Shown here piece by piece: positions 45,952-54,138 of a DNA stretch of 64,000 nucleotides. Position 1 is the first letter of the stretch; every line of letters starts with the position of its first letter. Source of the stretch: Xanthomarina spongicola (GTDB lineage: Bacteria; Bacteroidota; Bacteroidia; Flavobacteriales; Flavobacteriaceae); assembly GCF_003148645.1 (NCBI RefSeq), contig NZ_QGGP01000003.1, positions 186,001 through 250,000 of the forward strand, given 5' to 3'. The notes beneath the pieces were generated by a model. That model was given only the letters and a program-made list of their open reading frames with translations. It was not told the origin of the DNA and made no database searches. A program made the translations under genes and the position numbers.

Positions 45952-46612
45952 ATGAATTTATAAGCCTTTTTAAATCTTTAATTGTTTCTGGTTGATTGCT
46001 ACTTTTAAATATATAACTTCCAGCAACTAAGACATCTGCTCCAGCATCTATTAATGCTTTAGCATTTTTATCTGTAACTCCACCATCAATCTCTATTCTG
46101 GTTTTTAAACCTTGATCGTTGGCCATTTTTCTTAGCTTCTTAATTTTATTATAGGTCATTTCTTCAAATTTCTGTCCTCCAAAACCAGGATTGATAGACA
46201 TAAGTAATACCATGTAACATTTTGGTAAAATATCTTCTAAAACAGAAACAGGAGTTGTTAAGTTTAATACTACTCCAGCTTTGCATCCTGCATCTTCTAT
46301 TTGAGTTAGGGTTCTATGTAAATGAACAGTAGATTCGTAATGAACAGTAATAATATCTGCCCCAACTTTAGCGAATTCCTCAATATAGCGTTCAGGTTTT
46401 TCAATCATTAAATGCACGTCTAAAGGTTTAGTTGCATGCTTTTTAATAGCTTGAATTACTGGCATACCATAAGAGATGTTTGGAACAAAATGTCCATCCA
46501 TTACATCTATATGAAACCAGTCTGCTTCACTGTTATTAACCATTTCAACATCACGTTGAAGGTTGCCAAAATCTGCTGCTAAAATTGAAGGTGCTATTAA
46601 TTTAGAGTTCAT
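45950..46612 (-). CDS. rpe: Ribulose-phosphate 3-epimerase
   Basis: Rpe interconverts ribulose 5-phosphate and xylulose 5-phosphate in the pentose phosphate pathway. With the start at 46612 it is 220 residues, beginning MNSKLIAPSILAADFGNLQ; nine extra residues from 46639 look unrelated. Family motifs include WFHIDVMDGHFVPNIS (metal-binding His/Asp), the LDVHLMIEKPE strand, MSINPGFGGQKF and IEIDGGV near residue 175. It lies downstream of a terminator after rpoD. Confidence 0.95.
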   Translation of the reverse strand: MNSKLIAPSILAADFGNLQRDVEMVNNSEADWFHIDVMDGHFVPNISYGMPVIQAIKKHATKPLDVHLMIEKPERYIEEFAKVGADIITVHYESTVHLHRTLTQIEDAGCKAGVVLNLTTPVSVLEDILPKCYMVLLMSINPGFGGQKFEEMTYNKIKKLRKMANDQGLKTRIEIDGGVTDKNAKALIDAGADVLVAGSYIFKSSNQPETIKDLKRLINS

Positions 46613-46648
46613 TGTAGAGTTGTTGTTTTGTTTTCGCAAAAATAGGCA

Positions 46649-46690
46649 AAAAAATGAAGCCAGAGTAATCAGCTCTGGCTTCTTTCATCA
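46649..46690 (-). terminator. Intrinsic terminator after rpoD
   Basis: GAAGCCAGAG (46656-46665) pairs with CTCTGGCTTC (46673-46682). On the minus strand the second arm is followed by ATTTTTTT, as for a terminator of rpoD. Confidence 0.85.
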
Positions 46691-46755
46691 ATCAAAAAAC
46701 GAACAGTTATTTTGTAACTGTTTGTTACTGCAATTTAGTTGTAATTATAAAATTA

Positions 46756-47619
46756 CTATCCTAAATATGTTTTTAATATTTTACTTCTAGACGTATGTTT
46801 TAATCTACGAATAGCTTTTTCTTTAATTTGTCTAACACGTTCTCTGGTTAGGTCGAAGGTTTCACCAATTTCTTCTAAAGTCATTGGGTGTTGATTTCCT
46901 AAACCAAAGTATAAACGAATTACATCTGCTTCACGAGGTGTTAAAGTTTCAAGCGCTCTTTCAATTTCAGTACGTAAAGACTCATGTAACAGGTCTCTAT
47001 CTGGATTTGGAGATTCACCTGAATTTAATACATCGTATAGGTTAGAATCTTCACCTTCAACTAAAGGAGCATCCATACTTACATGACGGCCAGAATTTTT
47101 CATAGACTCTTTAACATCGTTAATAGTCATGTCTAATTCTTTGGCAATTTCTTCAGCACTTGGTGGACGCTCATGAGCTTGTTCTAAAAACGCAAAAGTT
47201 TTATTAATTTTATTAATAGAACCAATTTTGTTTAAAGGTAAACGTACAATACGCGATTGTTCTGCCAAGGCTTGTAGAATAGATTGTCTAATCCACCATA
47301 CAGCATAAGAAATAAATTTAAAACCACGAGTTTCATCGAAACGTTGCGCAGCTTTAATAAGCCCTAAATTTCCTTCATTAATTAAATCAGGTAAAGTTAG
47401 ACCTTGATTTTGATATTGCTTAGCTACCGAAACAACGAAACGTAAATTAGCCTTTGTCAATTTTTCTAAAGCAAGTTGATCTCCTGCTTTAATACGTTGT
47501 GCTAATTCTACTTCCTCGTCTGCTGTAATTAAGTCAACTTTTCCAATTTCTTGAAGATATTTGTCTAACGAAGCAGTTTCTCTATTGGTAACCTGCTTGG
47601 TAATTTTAAGTTGTCTCAT
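46756..47619 (-). CDS. rpoD: Primary sigma factor, short Bacteroidota type
   Basis: At 287 residues this is the short primary sigma factor of Bacteroidota, lacking the region 1.1 and non-conserved insert of E. coli sigma-70. Region 1.2 is at the start ([20 protein letters not shown]). Region 2 follows with [17 protein letters not shown], the [18 protein letters not shown] core-binding part and the [15 protein letters not shown] -10 recognition helix. Regions 3 and 4 carry [16 protein letters not shown] and the [22 protein letters not shown] helix-turn-helix. It would read the TTTG/TAnnTTTG promoters marked in this window. Confidence 0.96.
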   Translation of the reverse strand: MRQLKITKQVTNRETASLDKYLQEIGKVDLITADEEVELAQRIKAGDQLALEKLTKANLRFVVSVAKQYQNQGLTLPDLINEGNLGLIKAAQRFDETRGFKFISYAVWWIRQSILQALAEQSRIVRLPLNKIGSINKINKTFAFLEQAHERPPSAEEIAKELDMTINDVKESMKNSGRHVSMDAPLVEGEDSNLYDVLNSGESPNPDRDLLHESLRTEIERALETLTPREADVIRLYFGLGNQHPMTLEEIGETFDLTRERVRQIKEKAIRRLKHTSRSKILKTYLG

Positions 47620-47786
47620 CTAATGAATGCCTATAAATAAGTTAAGTGTTTATATAATATGTTATAATTATACGTAGAAACTATATTATTTGTTACAGAA
47701 AGTTCTATTTATTTTTTTTGAAAGTATTTTATAAAACAAAATAAATAGAATAGTAGTATATTGAACCAACATTAAAAATTAACAAT

Positions 47787-48182
47787 ATGAAAAAAGTATT
47801 ATTTTTATTTTTTGCATGTAGTATGATGCAAATATCTGCACAAGACTTGTCTTCTATGACGAAAAGTAACTCTTCGTCAAGTAGTTCCATGATTGAAAAT
47901 TTGGCAGCTGACCAAGTAAAGAGTTTAACAAAAAAACTGAATTTGAACGACGCACAACAAGAGCAAGTTTCAGGATTGGTAGTTAGCCAATTAAAAAGTG
48001 AAAAGTTTCAAAAAATGCTAGGAAGTTTTGGGGCTAGTAAAACAATGAAATCTGAAGGGGATTCTGACCAAACGGATAAAATACAATCAACTTTGTTAAG
48101 TGATGAAAGCTTTCAAAACGGGATGATCCCTATATTAGATGAAATTCAGATGATAAAGATGAAAACTTATATTCCTAAATAA
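47787..48182 (+). CDS. Small secreted helical protein, unknown function
   Basis: A 131-residue protein with a signal peptide (residues 1-18, SAQ at the cut), a Ser-rich stretch (about 22-36, six serines in a row) and a helical region with LTKKLNLNDAQQEQVSGLVVSQL, a pattern seen in small periplasmic helical proteins. I recognise no characterised family. It is a single-gene unit ending in a clear terminator. The Ser run may be a flexible linker. Confidence 0.75.
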   Translation: MKKVLFLFFACSMMQISAQDLSSMTKSNSSSSSSMIENLAADQVKSLTKKLNLNDAQQEQVSGLVVSQLKSEKFQKMLGSFGASKTMKSEGDSDQTDKIQSTLLSDESFQNGMIPILDEIQMIKMKTYIPK

Positions 48183-48203
48183 AGAAGTGTTTATAAAAAA
48201 AAT

Positions 48204-48237
48204 AAAAGCCCATTAAAATAATTTAATGGGCTTTTTT
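48204..48237. terminator. Bidirectional intrinsic terminator
   Basis: AAAAGCCCATTAAA (48204-48217) pairs perfectly with TTTAATGGGCTTTT (48222-48235) around an ATAA loop, followed by more Ts, between the secreted protein gene and pnp. Confidence 0.9.
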
Positions 48238-48255
48238 AGTGTTAAAAAAAAGAAC

Positions 48256-50484
48256 TTAATCTTTCTTATCTTCTCTTGGTTTTCTATCGTCACGTTTGTT
48301 GTCACGTCCACGATTGTTACCTCTGTTGTCTCTATTGTTATCTCTTGGAGGTCTTTCTTTAAAACCTTCTGGTTTTGGCAAAATAGCTTTTCTAGACACT
48401 TTTTCTTTTCTAGTTCTAGAATCTACACCAAAGTACTTAACATCAAAAACGTCTCCCATGTTTACCACATCAGATACATTTTCTGTACGTTCCCAGGCTA
48501 ATTCACTTACGTGTAATAAAACTTCATTTCCAGGCGCTTCTGTATATTCTACAACAGCTCCAAAATCTAACATTTTAATAACTTTTACTTCGTAAATACT
48601 ACCAACTTCAGGCTTAAATAAAATGGCATCAATTTTTGCCATTACAGCATCAATACCTTTTTTACCAACACCTAAAATTTCTACTATGCCTTCTTCAGTA
48701 ACTGGATCTTCGTTAATAACAATTGTAGTCTCAGTTTCTTTTTGCATTTCCTGAATAACTTTTCCACCCGGACCAATTAAGGCTCCAATAAATTCATTAG
48801 GAATACGTCTTGTTATCATTGTAGGAGCATGCTCCTTAACATCTACATTAGGTGTAGGAATAGTTTCAACCAATTTATCTAAAATGTGTAAACGACCATC
48901 ACGAGCTTGTTTTAGTGCATTTACTAAAATCTCGTAACTCAATCCCTTTACTTTAATATCCATTTGGCAAGCTGTAATACCATCTGCAGTACCAGTTACT
49001 TTAAAATCCATATCACCCAAATGATCTTCATCACCTAAAATATCAGATAATACAGCGTATTTGTCACCTTGTGAAATTAATCCCATGGCAATACCAGAAA
49101 CTGGTTTCTTAAGTTGAACACCAGCATCCATTAATGCCATTGTACCAGCACAAACTGTTGCCATAGAAGACGAACCATTAGATTCTAAGACTTCAGATAC
49201 AACTCTTACTGTATACGGACATTCATCTGGAACCATACCTTTTAAAGCACGTTGTGCTAAGTTTCCATGACCAACTTCTCTACGTGATGTCCCTCGAATT
49301 GGTCTAGCCTCACCAGTAGAAAATGGTGGGAAGTTGTAATGTAAATAGAAACGCTCTTCACCTTCTTGAGATGGCATATCTATTTGATTAGCATCTCTAG
49401 ATGTACCTAGAGTTACAGTTGCTAATGCTTGAGTTTCTCCACGTGTAAAGATAGACGAACCATGTGTAGATGGTAAGTAATCTACTTCACACCAAATTGG
49501 TCTAATTTCGTCAGTTTTTCTTCCGTCTAAACGTAACCCTTCATTTAAGGTTAAATCTCTAATTGCAGCTTTTTCAGCTTTGTAATAATATTTAGAAATT
49601 AAATCGCCAAAATCTTCTAATTCTTCTTCAGAAAAAGTGGCTTTTATTTCTTCTTTTATAGCATCAAATGCAGCGCTTCTTTCATGTTTAGCAGATCCAG
49701 CTTTTGCTATGGTATACACTTTATCGTAAGCCATATCATGAACTTTCTTCGCTAAATCTTCATCTTCTCTTTCTGGTTCATATTCACGAACTTCTTTCTT
49801 ACCAAATGCTTCAGCTAATCTTACTTGCGCTGCACACTGTACTTTAATAGCTTCGTGTGCAAATTTAATGGCTTCAGCCATTTCTTCTTCAGAAATCTCA
49901 TCCATCTCACCTTCAACCATCATTACTGAGTCGGCTGAGGCACCAATCATCATATCTATATCAGATTCTGCCAATTGAGATAATGTTGGATTGATTACAA
50001 ATTCACCGTTGATTCGACCAACTCTTGCTTCAGAGATTGGGCACTCAAAAGGGAAATCTGATAATTGAATAGCAGCAGATGCAGCTAATCCTGCCATAGC
50101 ATCAGGCATAACATCGTCATCATGAGACATTAATTGAATCATTACCTGAGTTTCAGAATGGTAGTCTTTTGGGAATAATGGACGTAAAACTCTGTCTACT
50201 AAACGCATTGTTAACACTTCGCCATCACTTGGTCTTGCTTCTCTTTTAAAGAAACCTCCTGGATAACGTCCTGCAGCAGCAAATTTCTCTCTGTAATCTA
50301 CAGTTAATGGTAAAAAGTCTACTGGACTTTGTTTGTAATTGGAAACTACTGTACATAATAACATACATTTTCCAGATTGAACAACAACAGAACCATGTGC
50401 CTGCTTTGCTAATTTTCCGGTTTCGATAGAAATTTCTCTACCATCACCAAGGTCTATGACCTCTCTAAAAACTTTTGGAATCAT
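48256..50484 (-). CDS. pnp: Polyribonucleotide nucleotidyltransferase
   Basis: PNPase degrades RNA from the 3' end with phosphate. The 742-residue protein has two RNase PH domains (about 10-145 and 325-460), with an intervening helical domain, then a KH domain with the GxxG loop in [15 protein letters not shown] (about 575) and an S1 domain (about 635-700). The tail after residue 705 is a low-complexity Arg/Asp/Asn/Gly stretch ([15 protein letters not shown]), more basic than in E. coli and possibly RNA-binding. It lies downstream of rpsO, the classic rpsO-pnp order, although a terminator stands between them. Confidence 0.97.
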   Translation of the reverse strand: MIPKVFREVIDLGDGREISIETGKLAKQAHGSVVVQSGKCMLLCTVVSNYKQSPVDFLPLTVDYREKFAAAGRYPGGFFKREARPSDGEVLTMRLVDRVLRPLFPKDYHSETQVMIQLMSHDDDVMPDAMAGLAASAAIQLSDFPFECPISEARVGRINGEFVINPTLSQLAESDIDMMIGASADSVMMVEGEMDEISEEEMAEAIKFAHEAIKVQCAAQVRLAEAFGKKEVREYEPEREDEDLAKKVHDMAYDKVYTIAKAGSAKHERSAAFDAIKEEIKATFSEEELEDFGDLISKYYYKAEKAAIRDLTLNEGLRLDGRKTDEIRPIWCEVDYLPSTHGSSIFTRGETQALATVTLGTSRDANQIDMPSQEGEERFYLHYNFPPFSTGEARPIRGTSRREVGHGNLAQRALKGMVPDECPYTVRVVSEVLESNGSSSMATVCAGTMALMDAGVQLKKPVSGIAMGLISQGDKYAVLSDILGDEDHLGDMDFKVTGTADGITACQMDIKVKGLSYEILVNALKQARDGRLHILDKLVETIPTPNVDVKEHAPTMITRRIPNEFIGALIGPGGKVIQEMQKETETTIVINEDPVTEEGIVEILGVGKKGIDAVMAKIDAILFKPEVGSIYEVKVIKMLDFGAVVEYTEAPGNEVLLHVSELAWERTENVSDVVNMGDVFDVKYFGVDSRTRKEKVSRKAILPKPEGFKERPPRDNNRDNRGNNRGRDNKRDDRKPREDKKD

Positions 50485-50610
50485 AAATTTTTTAATTCTA
50501 ATTAAACAATGGTCGTTGTGTTGTAGTAGTAGTTGTGTGTGACCAATGAAAAACTGTAATTAGCTTCTTATTACGAATGTTAAACTCTTACGTATGAGTT
50601 ATATTAAAAC

Positions 50611-50633
50611 AAAAAAGAGGCTCTAAGCCTCTT
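50611..50633 (-). terminator. Intrinsic terminator after rpsO
   Basis: AAGAGGCT, loop CTA, AGCCTCTT (50615-50633). On the minus strand it is followed by TTTT from the adjoining A-run (50611-50616). It separates rpsO from pnp. Confidence 0.8.
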
Positions 50634-50645
50634 AATTTGTAATTA

Positions 50646-50915
50646 TTATTTTCTTAATCCTAATTCTTTAACAATTGCACGATATCTTAAGATATCTTTT
50701 TTAGTTAAGTAGTCAAGTAAAGCACGACGCTTACCAACTAACTTTACTAATGAACGCTCTGTATTAAAATCTTTACGATTGTTTTTTAAGTGTTCTGTTA
50801 AGTGGTTAATTCTGTAGGTAAACAAAGCAATTTGCCCTTCTGCAGTACCAGTGTCTTTTGCGTCTTTACCATGCTTTTTAAAGATGGCTTCTTTTTCTTT
50901 TTGATCTAAATACAT
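50646..50915 (-). CDS. rpsO: 30S ribosomal protein S15
   Basis: The 89-residue protein has the S15 helical pattern, with the 16S rRNA-binding segment GTAEGQIALFTYRINHLTEHLKNNRKDF (in two parts around residues 23-50) and the C-terminal KRRALLDYLTKKDILRYRAIV. The length is standard. A -7 box lies 55 bp upstream. Confidence 0.97.
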   Translation of the reverse strand: MYLDQKEKEAIFKKHGKDAKDTGTAEGQIALFTYRINHLTEHLKNNRKDFNTERSLVKLVGKRRALLDYLTKKDILRYRAIVKELGLRK

Positions 50916-50969
50916 TCCAATATTATTTTAAATGATTTTTATGTATATGAAAGTTTTTCTTTCAAGCTG

Positions 50970-50977
50970 CAAATATA
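50970..50977 (-). promoter_or_regulatory. -7 promoter element of rpsO
   Basis: The minus strand reads TATATTTG, an exact TAnnTTTG match, 54 bp before the rpsO ATG. The expected -33 box is not clear. Confidence 0.5.
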
Positions 50978-51097
50978 CTACTTTTTCATAAACTGTAATC
51001 CATTGTTAAATATTATTTTTTATGAAAAAGGTAATTTTTTTTAAACCTTCTCGTTATATCATAGTCTTAACATTATATTAACAAAAACAAATTGATT

Positions 51098-51943
51098 ATG
51101 AAAACAATGAAATTAAAAACAAAAGTAGTATTTGCCCTAATGGCTTTTGGGCTTTTAATTACTGGATGTACAGAAAACGAATCTACAGAGCCTGTAACTG
51201 AAGATCAAGAGTTAACCGAAGTTGTACAATCTTCAGAGATGGATGTTATGTCAGCTTCTTTAGAAGATTTTATTATTGAAGTTTACGAAGATCAAGAAAA
51301 TGCAGAAGCAAAGGGAATGGTTAGTTCTAAAGCGTCTTTTCCAAATTGTGTGACTGTTACTTTAGTAATGGAAGAAAACTTTAGAGAATTAACTGTTGAT
51401 TTTGCTGATGGTGGCTGTGTTATTAGAGGTCATTTATATGAAGGACAAGTTGTAATTACATACGAACGTAATCCTATTGAACATCAAGTTTTCTTGGGTT
51501 ATGTGTTAAACGATTTTTATTTTGATAATAAGCATGTAATTGGAAGTAACTCTATATTAAGAGAGCTGTCTAACGATAATGGGAACCCTCAATTTACACA
51601 TACTGTAGATTTAACGGTTGTATGGCCTTCTGGTATGCAAGCATCTAGAGAAGGACAAATAATTAGAGAATGGATTGAAGGTTTTGATTCAGGTGTTTTT
51701 ACTGATAATGTTTTTGAAATTACTGGATATTGGAATGCTACATTTGTAAATGGAGGTACACATAGTTATGAAATTGTTTTACCATTACGTCGTGAAGTAA
51801 CTTGCTACCATTTTGTAGCTGGATCTATAGATGTTGAACGCACCTTTTTTGGAGGTATACTTGATTATGGTGATGGAGCTTGCGATAATCTAGCAACGTT
51901 TACCTTTACAGATGGGACTGTAATAGATATTATTTTAAACTAA
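51098..51943 (+). CDS. Lipoprotein of unknown function
   Basis: A 281-residue predicted lipoprotein. I start it at the ATG at 51098 rather than a TTG two codons earlier. The signal segment ends in a lipobox (ITGC), followed by TENEST, an acidic stretch that may serve as a surface-export signal. The remainder is beta-rich with many aromatic residues and conserved-looking glycines (FADGGC, YGDGACDN), including several cysteines that could form disulfides. I recognise no named domain. It is a single-gene unit between rpsO and accD ending at a bidirectional terminator. Confidence 0.75.
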   Translation: MKTMKLKTKVVFALMAFGLLITGCTENESTEPVTEDQELTEVVQSSEMDVMSASLEDFIIEVYEDQENAEAKGMVSSKASFPNCVTVTLVMEENFRELTVDFADGGCVIRGHLYEGQVVITYERNPIEHQVFLGYVLNDFYFDNKHVIGSNSILRELSNDNGNPQFTHTVDLTVVWPSGMQASREGQIIREWIEGFDSGVFTDNVFEITGYWNATFVNGGTHSYEIVLPLRREVTCYHFVAGSIDVERTFFGGILDYGDGACDNLATFTFTDGTVIDIILN

Positions 51944-51960
51944 ATATGATTAAGAAATAA

Positions 51961-51987
51961 AAAAAGCGACCATTTGGTCGCTTTTTT
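51961..51987. terminator. Bidirectional intrinsic terminator
   Basis: AAAAAGCGACCA pairs with TGGTCGCTTTTT around a TT centre (51961-51986), between convergent lipoprotein and accD genes. Confidence 0.88.
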
Positions 51988-51989
51988 TA

Positions 51990-52847
51990 TTATTCTCTTA
52001 TCGGTTGATTGGTAATTAAATCGATGTACAAATTGACTTTGTTTTTTAGATGTTTTCTATGAGTAATAAAATCTAAGAAACCATGCTCTAATAAAAACTC
52101 AGACGTTTGGAATCCTTCTGGTAATTCCTGCCCTGTAGTGTCTTTTACAACACGAGGTCCAGCAAACCCAATTAAGGCTCCAGGTTCGCTAATATTAATA
52201 TCTCCTAACATAGCAAAAGAGGCAGTTGTTCCTCCAGTTGTTGGATCTGTACACAACGAAATATATGGAATGCCTGCATCTGCTAATTGCGCTAATTTTA
52301 CTGAAGTTTTAGCTAATTGCATTAGAGATAAGGCAGCTTCCATCATTCTTGCACCTCCAGATTTGGAGATAATCATGAAAGGTAATTTCTTTTTTAAGGC
52401 ATAATCTGCTGCACGTGCAATTTTTTCACCTACTACAGAGCCCATAGAACCACCAATAAAATTAAAATCCATACAAGCTACAACTAAATCTTTGCCTTTA
52501 GATTTACCTACTGCAGTACGAACAGCATCTTTAAGCTTCGTTTTTTCTTGAGCAGCTTTTAAACGGTCTGGATATTTTTTAGTGTCTTCAAACTTTAATG
52601 GGTCTTTAGATTCTAGTTTAATATCTAATTCTTTAAATTTATTGTCGTCGAAAAGGATTTCGAAATATTCTTTACTTCCAATTCTTACATGGTAACCATC
52701 TTCTGGACTCACATAGAAATTTTGTTCTAATTCTTTTGTGTCTACTATTTTTCCAGTAGGAGATTTATACCACAACCCTTTAGGAGTATCCTTTTTTTGT
52801 TCTGTGGAAGTTTGAATTCCTTTTTCTTTTCTTTTAAACCAAGACAT
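51990..52847 (-). CDS. accD: Acetyl-CoA carboxylase carboxyltransferase beta subunit
   Basis: AccD, with AccA, transfers the carboxyl group from carboxybiotin to acetyl-CoA in fatty acid synthesis. The 285-residue protein has the crotonase-type core with [42 protein letters not shown] and [20 protein letters not shown]. Where most AccD proteins have a four-cysteine zinc ribbon (about residues 25-50), this one reads [12 protein letters not shown]...[12 protein letters not shown] with no cysteine, so the zinc site is lost although the surrounding residues align. The gene stands between a lipoprotein and fbaA. Confidence 0.95.
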   Translation of the reverse strand: MSWFKRKEKGIQTSTEQKKDTPKGLWYKSPTGKIVDTKELEQNFYVSPEDGYHVRIGSKEYFEILFDDNKFKELDIKLESKDPLKFEDTKKYPDRLKAAQEKTKLKDAVRTAVGKSKGKDLVVACMDFNFIGGSMGSVVGEKIARAADYALKKKLPFMIISKSGGARMMEAALSLMQLAKTSVKLAQLADAGIPYISLCTDPTTGGTTASFAMLGDINISEPGALIGFAGPRVVKDTTGQELPEGFQTSEFLLEHGFLDFITHRKHLKNKVNLYIDLITNQPIRE

Positions 52848-52869
52848 ATTGTTATGTTGTTTAATTAGC

Positions 52870-52963
52870 GTTAAGGATTGAGCAACTTGTTTGAGCTCTT
52901 TTCTTTTTGGTTATAGGCTTTTAATTATCTCAAGATAGCAAAAAGAAAAAGCGAGTTGCGAAA
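52870..52963. promoter_or_regulatory. Imperfect long inverted repeat upstream of accD
   Basis: GAGCAACTTG...CTCTTTTCTTTTTGG (about 52879-52910) is roughly mirrored by GCAAAAAGAAAAAGCGAGTTGC (about 52938-52959). The arms differ by an inserted stretch, so pairing is incomplete. The element lies in the 172-bp gap between fbaA and accD and could form an RNA structure in the accD leader. Confidence 0.35.
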
Positions 52964-52969
52964 GCCAGA

Positions 52970-53003
52970 CCACAAAATTAAAGTTTTGTTTTTAATTTTG
53001 TGG
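52970..53003 (-). terminator. Hairpin after fbaA, possible terminator
   Basis: A perfect 13-bp stem, CCACAAAATTAAA with TTTAATTTTGTGG, with an 8-base loop, lies 17 bp after the fbaA stop. There is no T-run after it on the minus strand, so termination is uncertain. Confidence 0.5.
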
Positions 53004-53019
53004 AAACGCCCAAGTTATT

Positions 53020-54087
53020 TTATAAAGTATTTACATTATTTAAGTCTTCGAACGCCTTTTTTAAACGTTCTACAAAGGTGTTTTCTCCTTTACGTAACCA
53101 AACTCTTGGGTCGTAATATTTTTTATTTGGAACATCTTCTCCATCAGGATTACCAATTTGCGATTGTAAATATGCTTCTTTTTCTTTCATATAATCTCGA
53201 ACACCAGATGTAAATGCGTATTGCATATCTGTATCGATATTCATTTTTATAACACCATAACCAATGGCTTCACGAATTTCTTGAACCGTTGATCCAGAGC
53301 CTCCATGAAATACAAAATCGATGTGATTATGACCTACACCAAATTTCTTTGACACGTATTCTTGAGAGTTTTTAAGAATTTTAGGTGTTAATTTTACATT
53401 TCCAGGTTTGTAAACACCGTGAACATTTCCAAAAGCTGCAGCAATAGTAAATTGAGAGCTTATTTTACTTAATTCTTCAAAAGCATAAGCAACTTCTTCT
53501 GGTTGAGTGTAAAGTTTAGAATCGTCCACATCTGTATTATCCACGCCATCTTCTTCTCCTCCAGTAATTCCAAGTTCGATTTCTAAAGTCATGCCCATTT
53601 TACTCATTCTGGAAAGATATTCTTTACAGATGGCAATATTCTCTTCAATAGGTTCTTCACTTAAATCAATCATGTGAGAGCTATATAAAGGTTTTCCTGT
53701 TTCTTTATAATGTTGTTCGCTGGCATCTAGTAAGCCATCTATCCAAGGTAATAATTTTTTTGCACAATGATCTGTGTGCAAAATAACAGGAACTCCATAG
53801 GCTTCTGCTAATAAATGTATGTGCTTTGCTCCAGCTATAGAACCAGCAATAGCTGCTTTTTGGTTTTCGTTGCTTAAACCTTTTCCAGCATTAAAAACGC
53901 CACCACCATTTGAAAATTGAATAATTACAGGTGCATTTAAATCTCTGGCAGTTTCTAAAACGCCATTAATACTGTTTGAACCAACTACGTTAACAGCAGG
54001 AAGAGCAAATCCTTTTTCTTTTGCGAGTTTAAAAATTTTTTGAACTTCAAGTCCTGTAGCAACTCCAGGTTTTATATTATGTGCCAT
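53020..54087 (-). CDS. fbaA: Class II fructose-bisphosphate aldolase
   Basis: This zinc enzyme splits fructose 1,6-bisphosphate in glycolysis and works in reverse in gluconeogenesis. The 355-residue length and motifs fit the class IIA (E. coli FbaA) group: VPVILHTDHCAKKLLPWIDGLL with the catalytic Asp and zinc His (about residue 108), EIELGITGGEEDGVDN, FGNVHGVYKPGNVKL and the FVFHGGSGSTVQEI phosphate loop. It follows tamL on the same strand by 51 bp; a -7-like TATTTTTG stands at 54116-54123. Confidence 0.97.
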   Translation of the reverse strand: MAHNIKPGVATGLEVQKIFKLAKEKGFALPAVNVVGSNSINGVLETARDLNAPVIIQFSNGGGVFNAGKGLSNENQKAAIAGSIAGAKHIHLLAEAYGVPVILHTDHCAKKLLPWIDGLLDASEQHYKETGKPLYSSHMIDLSEEPIEENIAICKEYLSRMSKMGMTLEIELGITGGEEDGVDNTDVDDSKLYTQPEEVAYAFEELSKISSQFTIAAAFGNVHGVYKPGNVKLTPKILKNSQEYVSKKFGVGHNHIDFVFHGGSGSTVQEIREAIGYGVIKMNIDTDMQYAFTSGVRDYMKEKEAYLQSQIGNPDGEDVPNKKYYDPRVWLRKGENTFVERLKKAFEDLNNVNTL

Positions 54088-54138
54088 AAAAAGAATATTA
54101 AATAGTTAGAAACAACAAAAATAAGAAAATTAAATAGC

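Noticed and set aside
46613-46639. Longer N-terminus for rpe
   Set aside because: The extra nine residues are unrelated to the family, while MNSKLIAPSIL matches the usual start.
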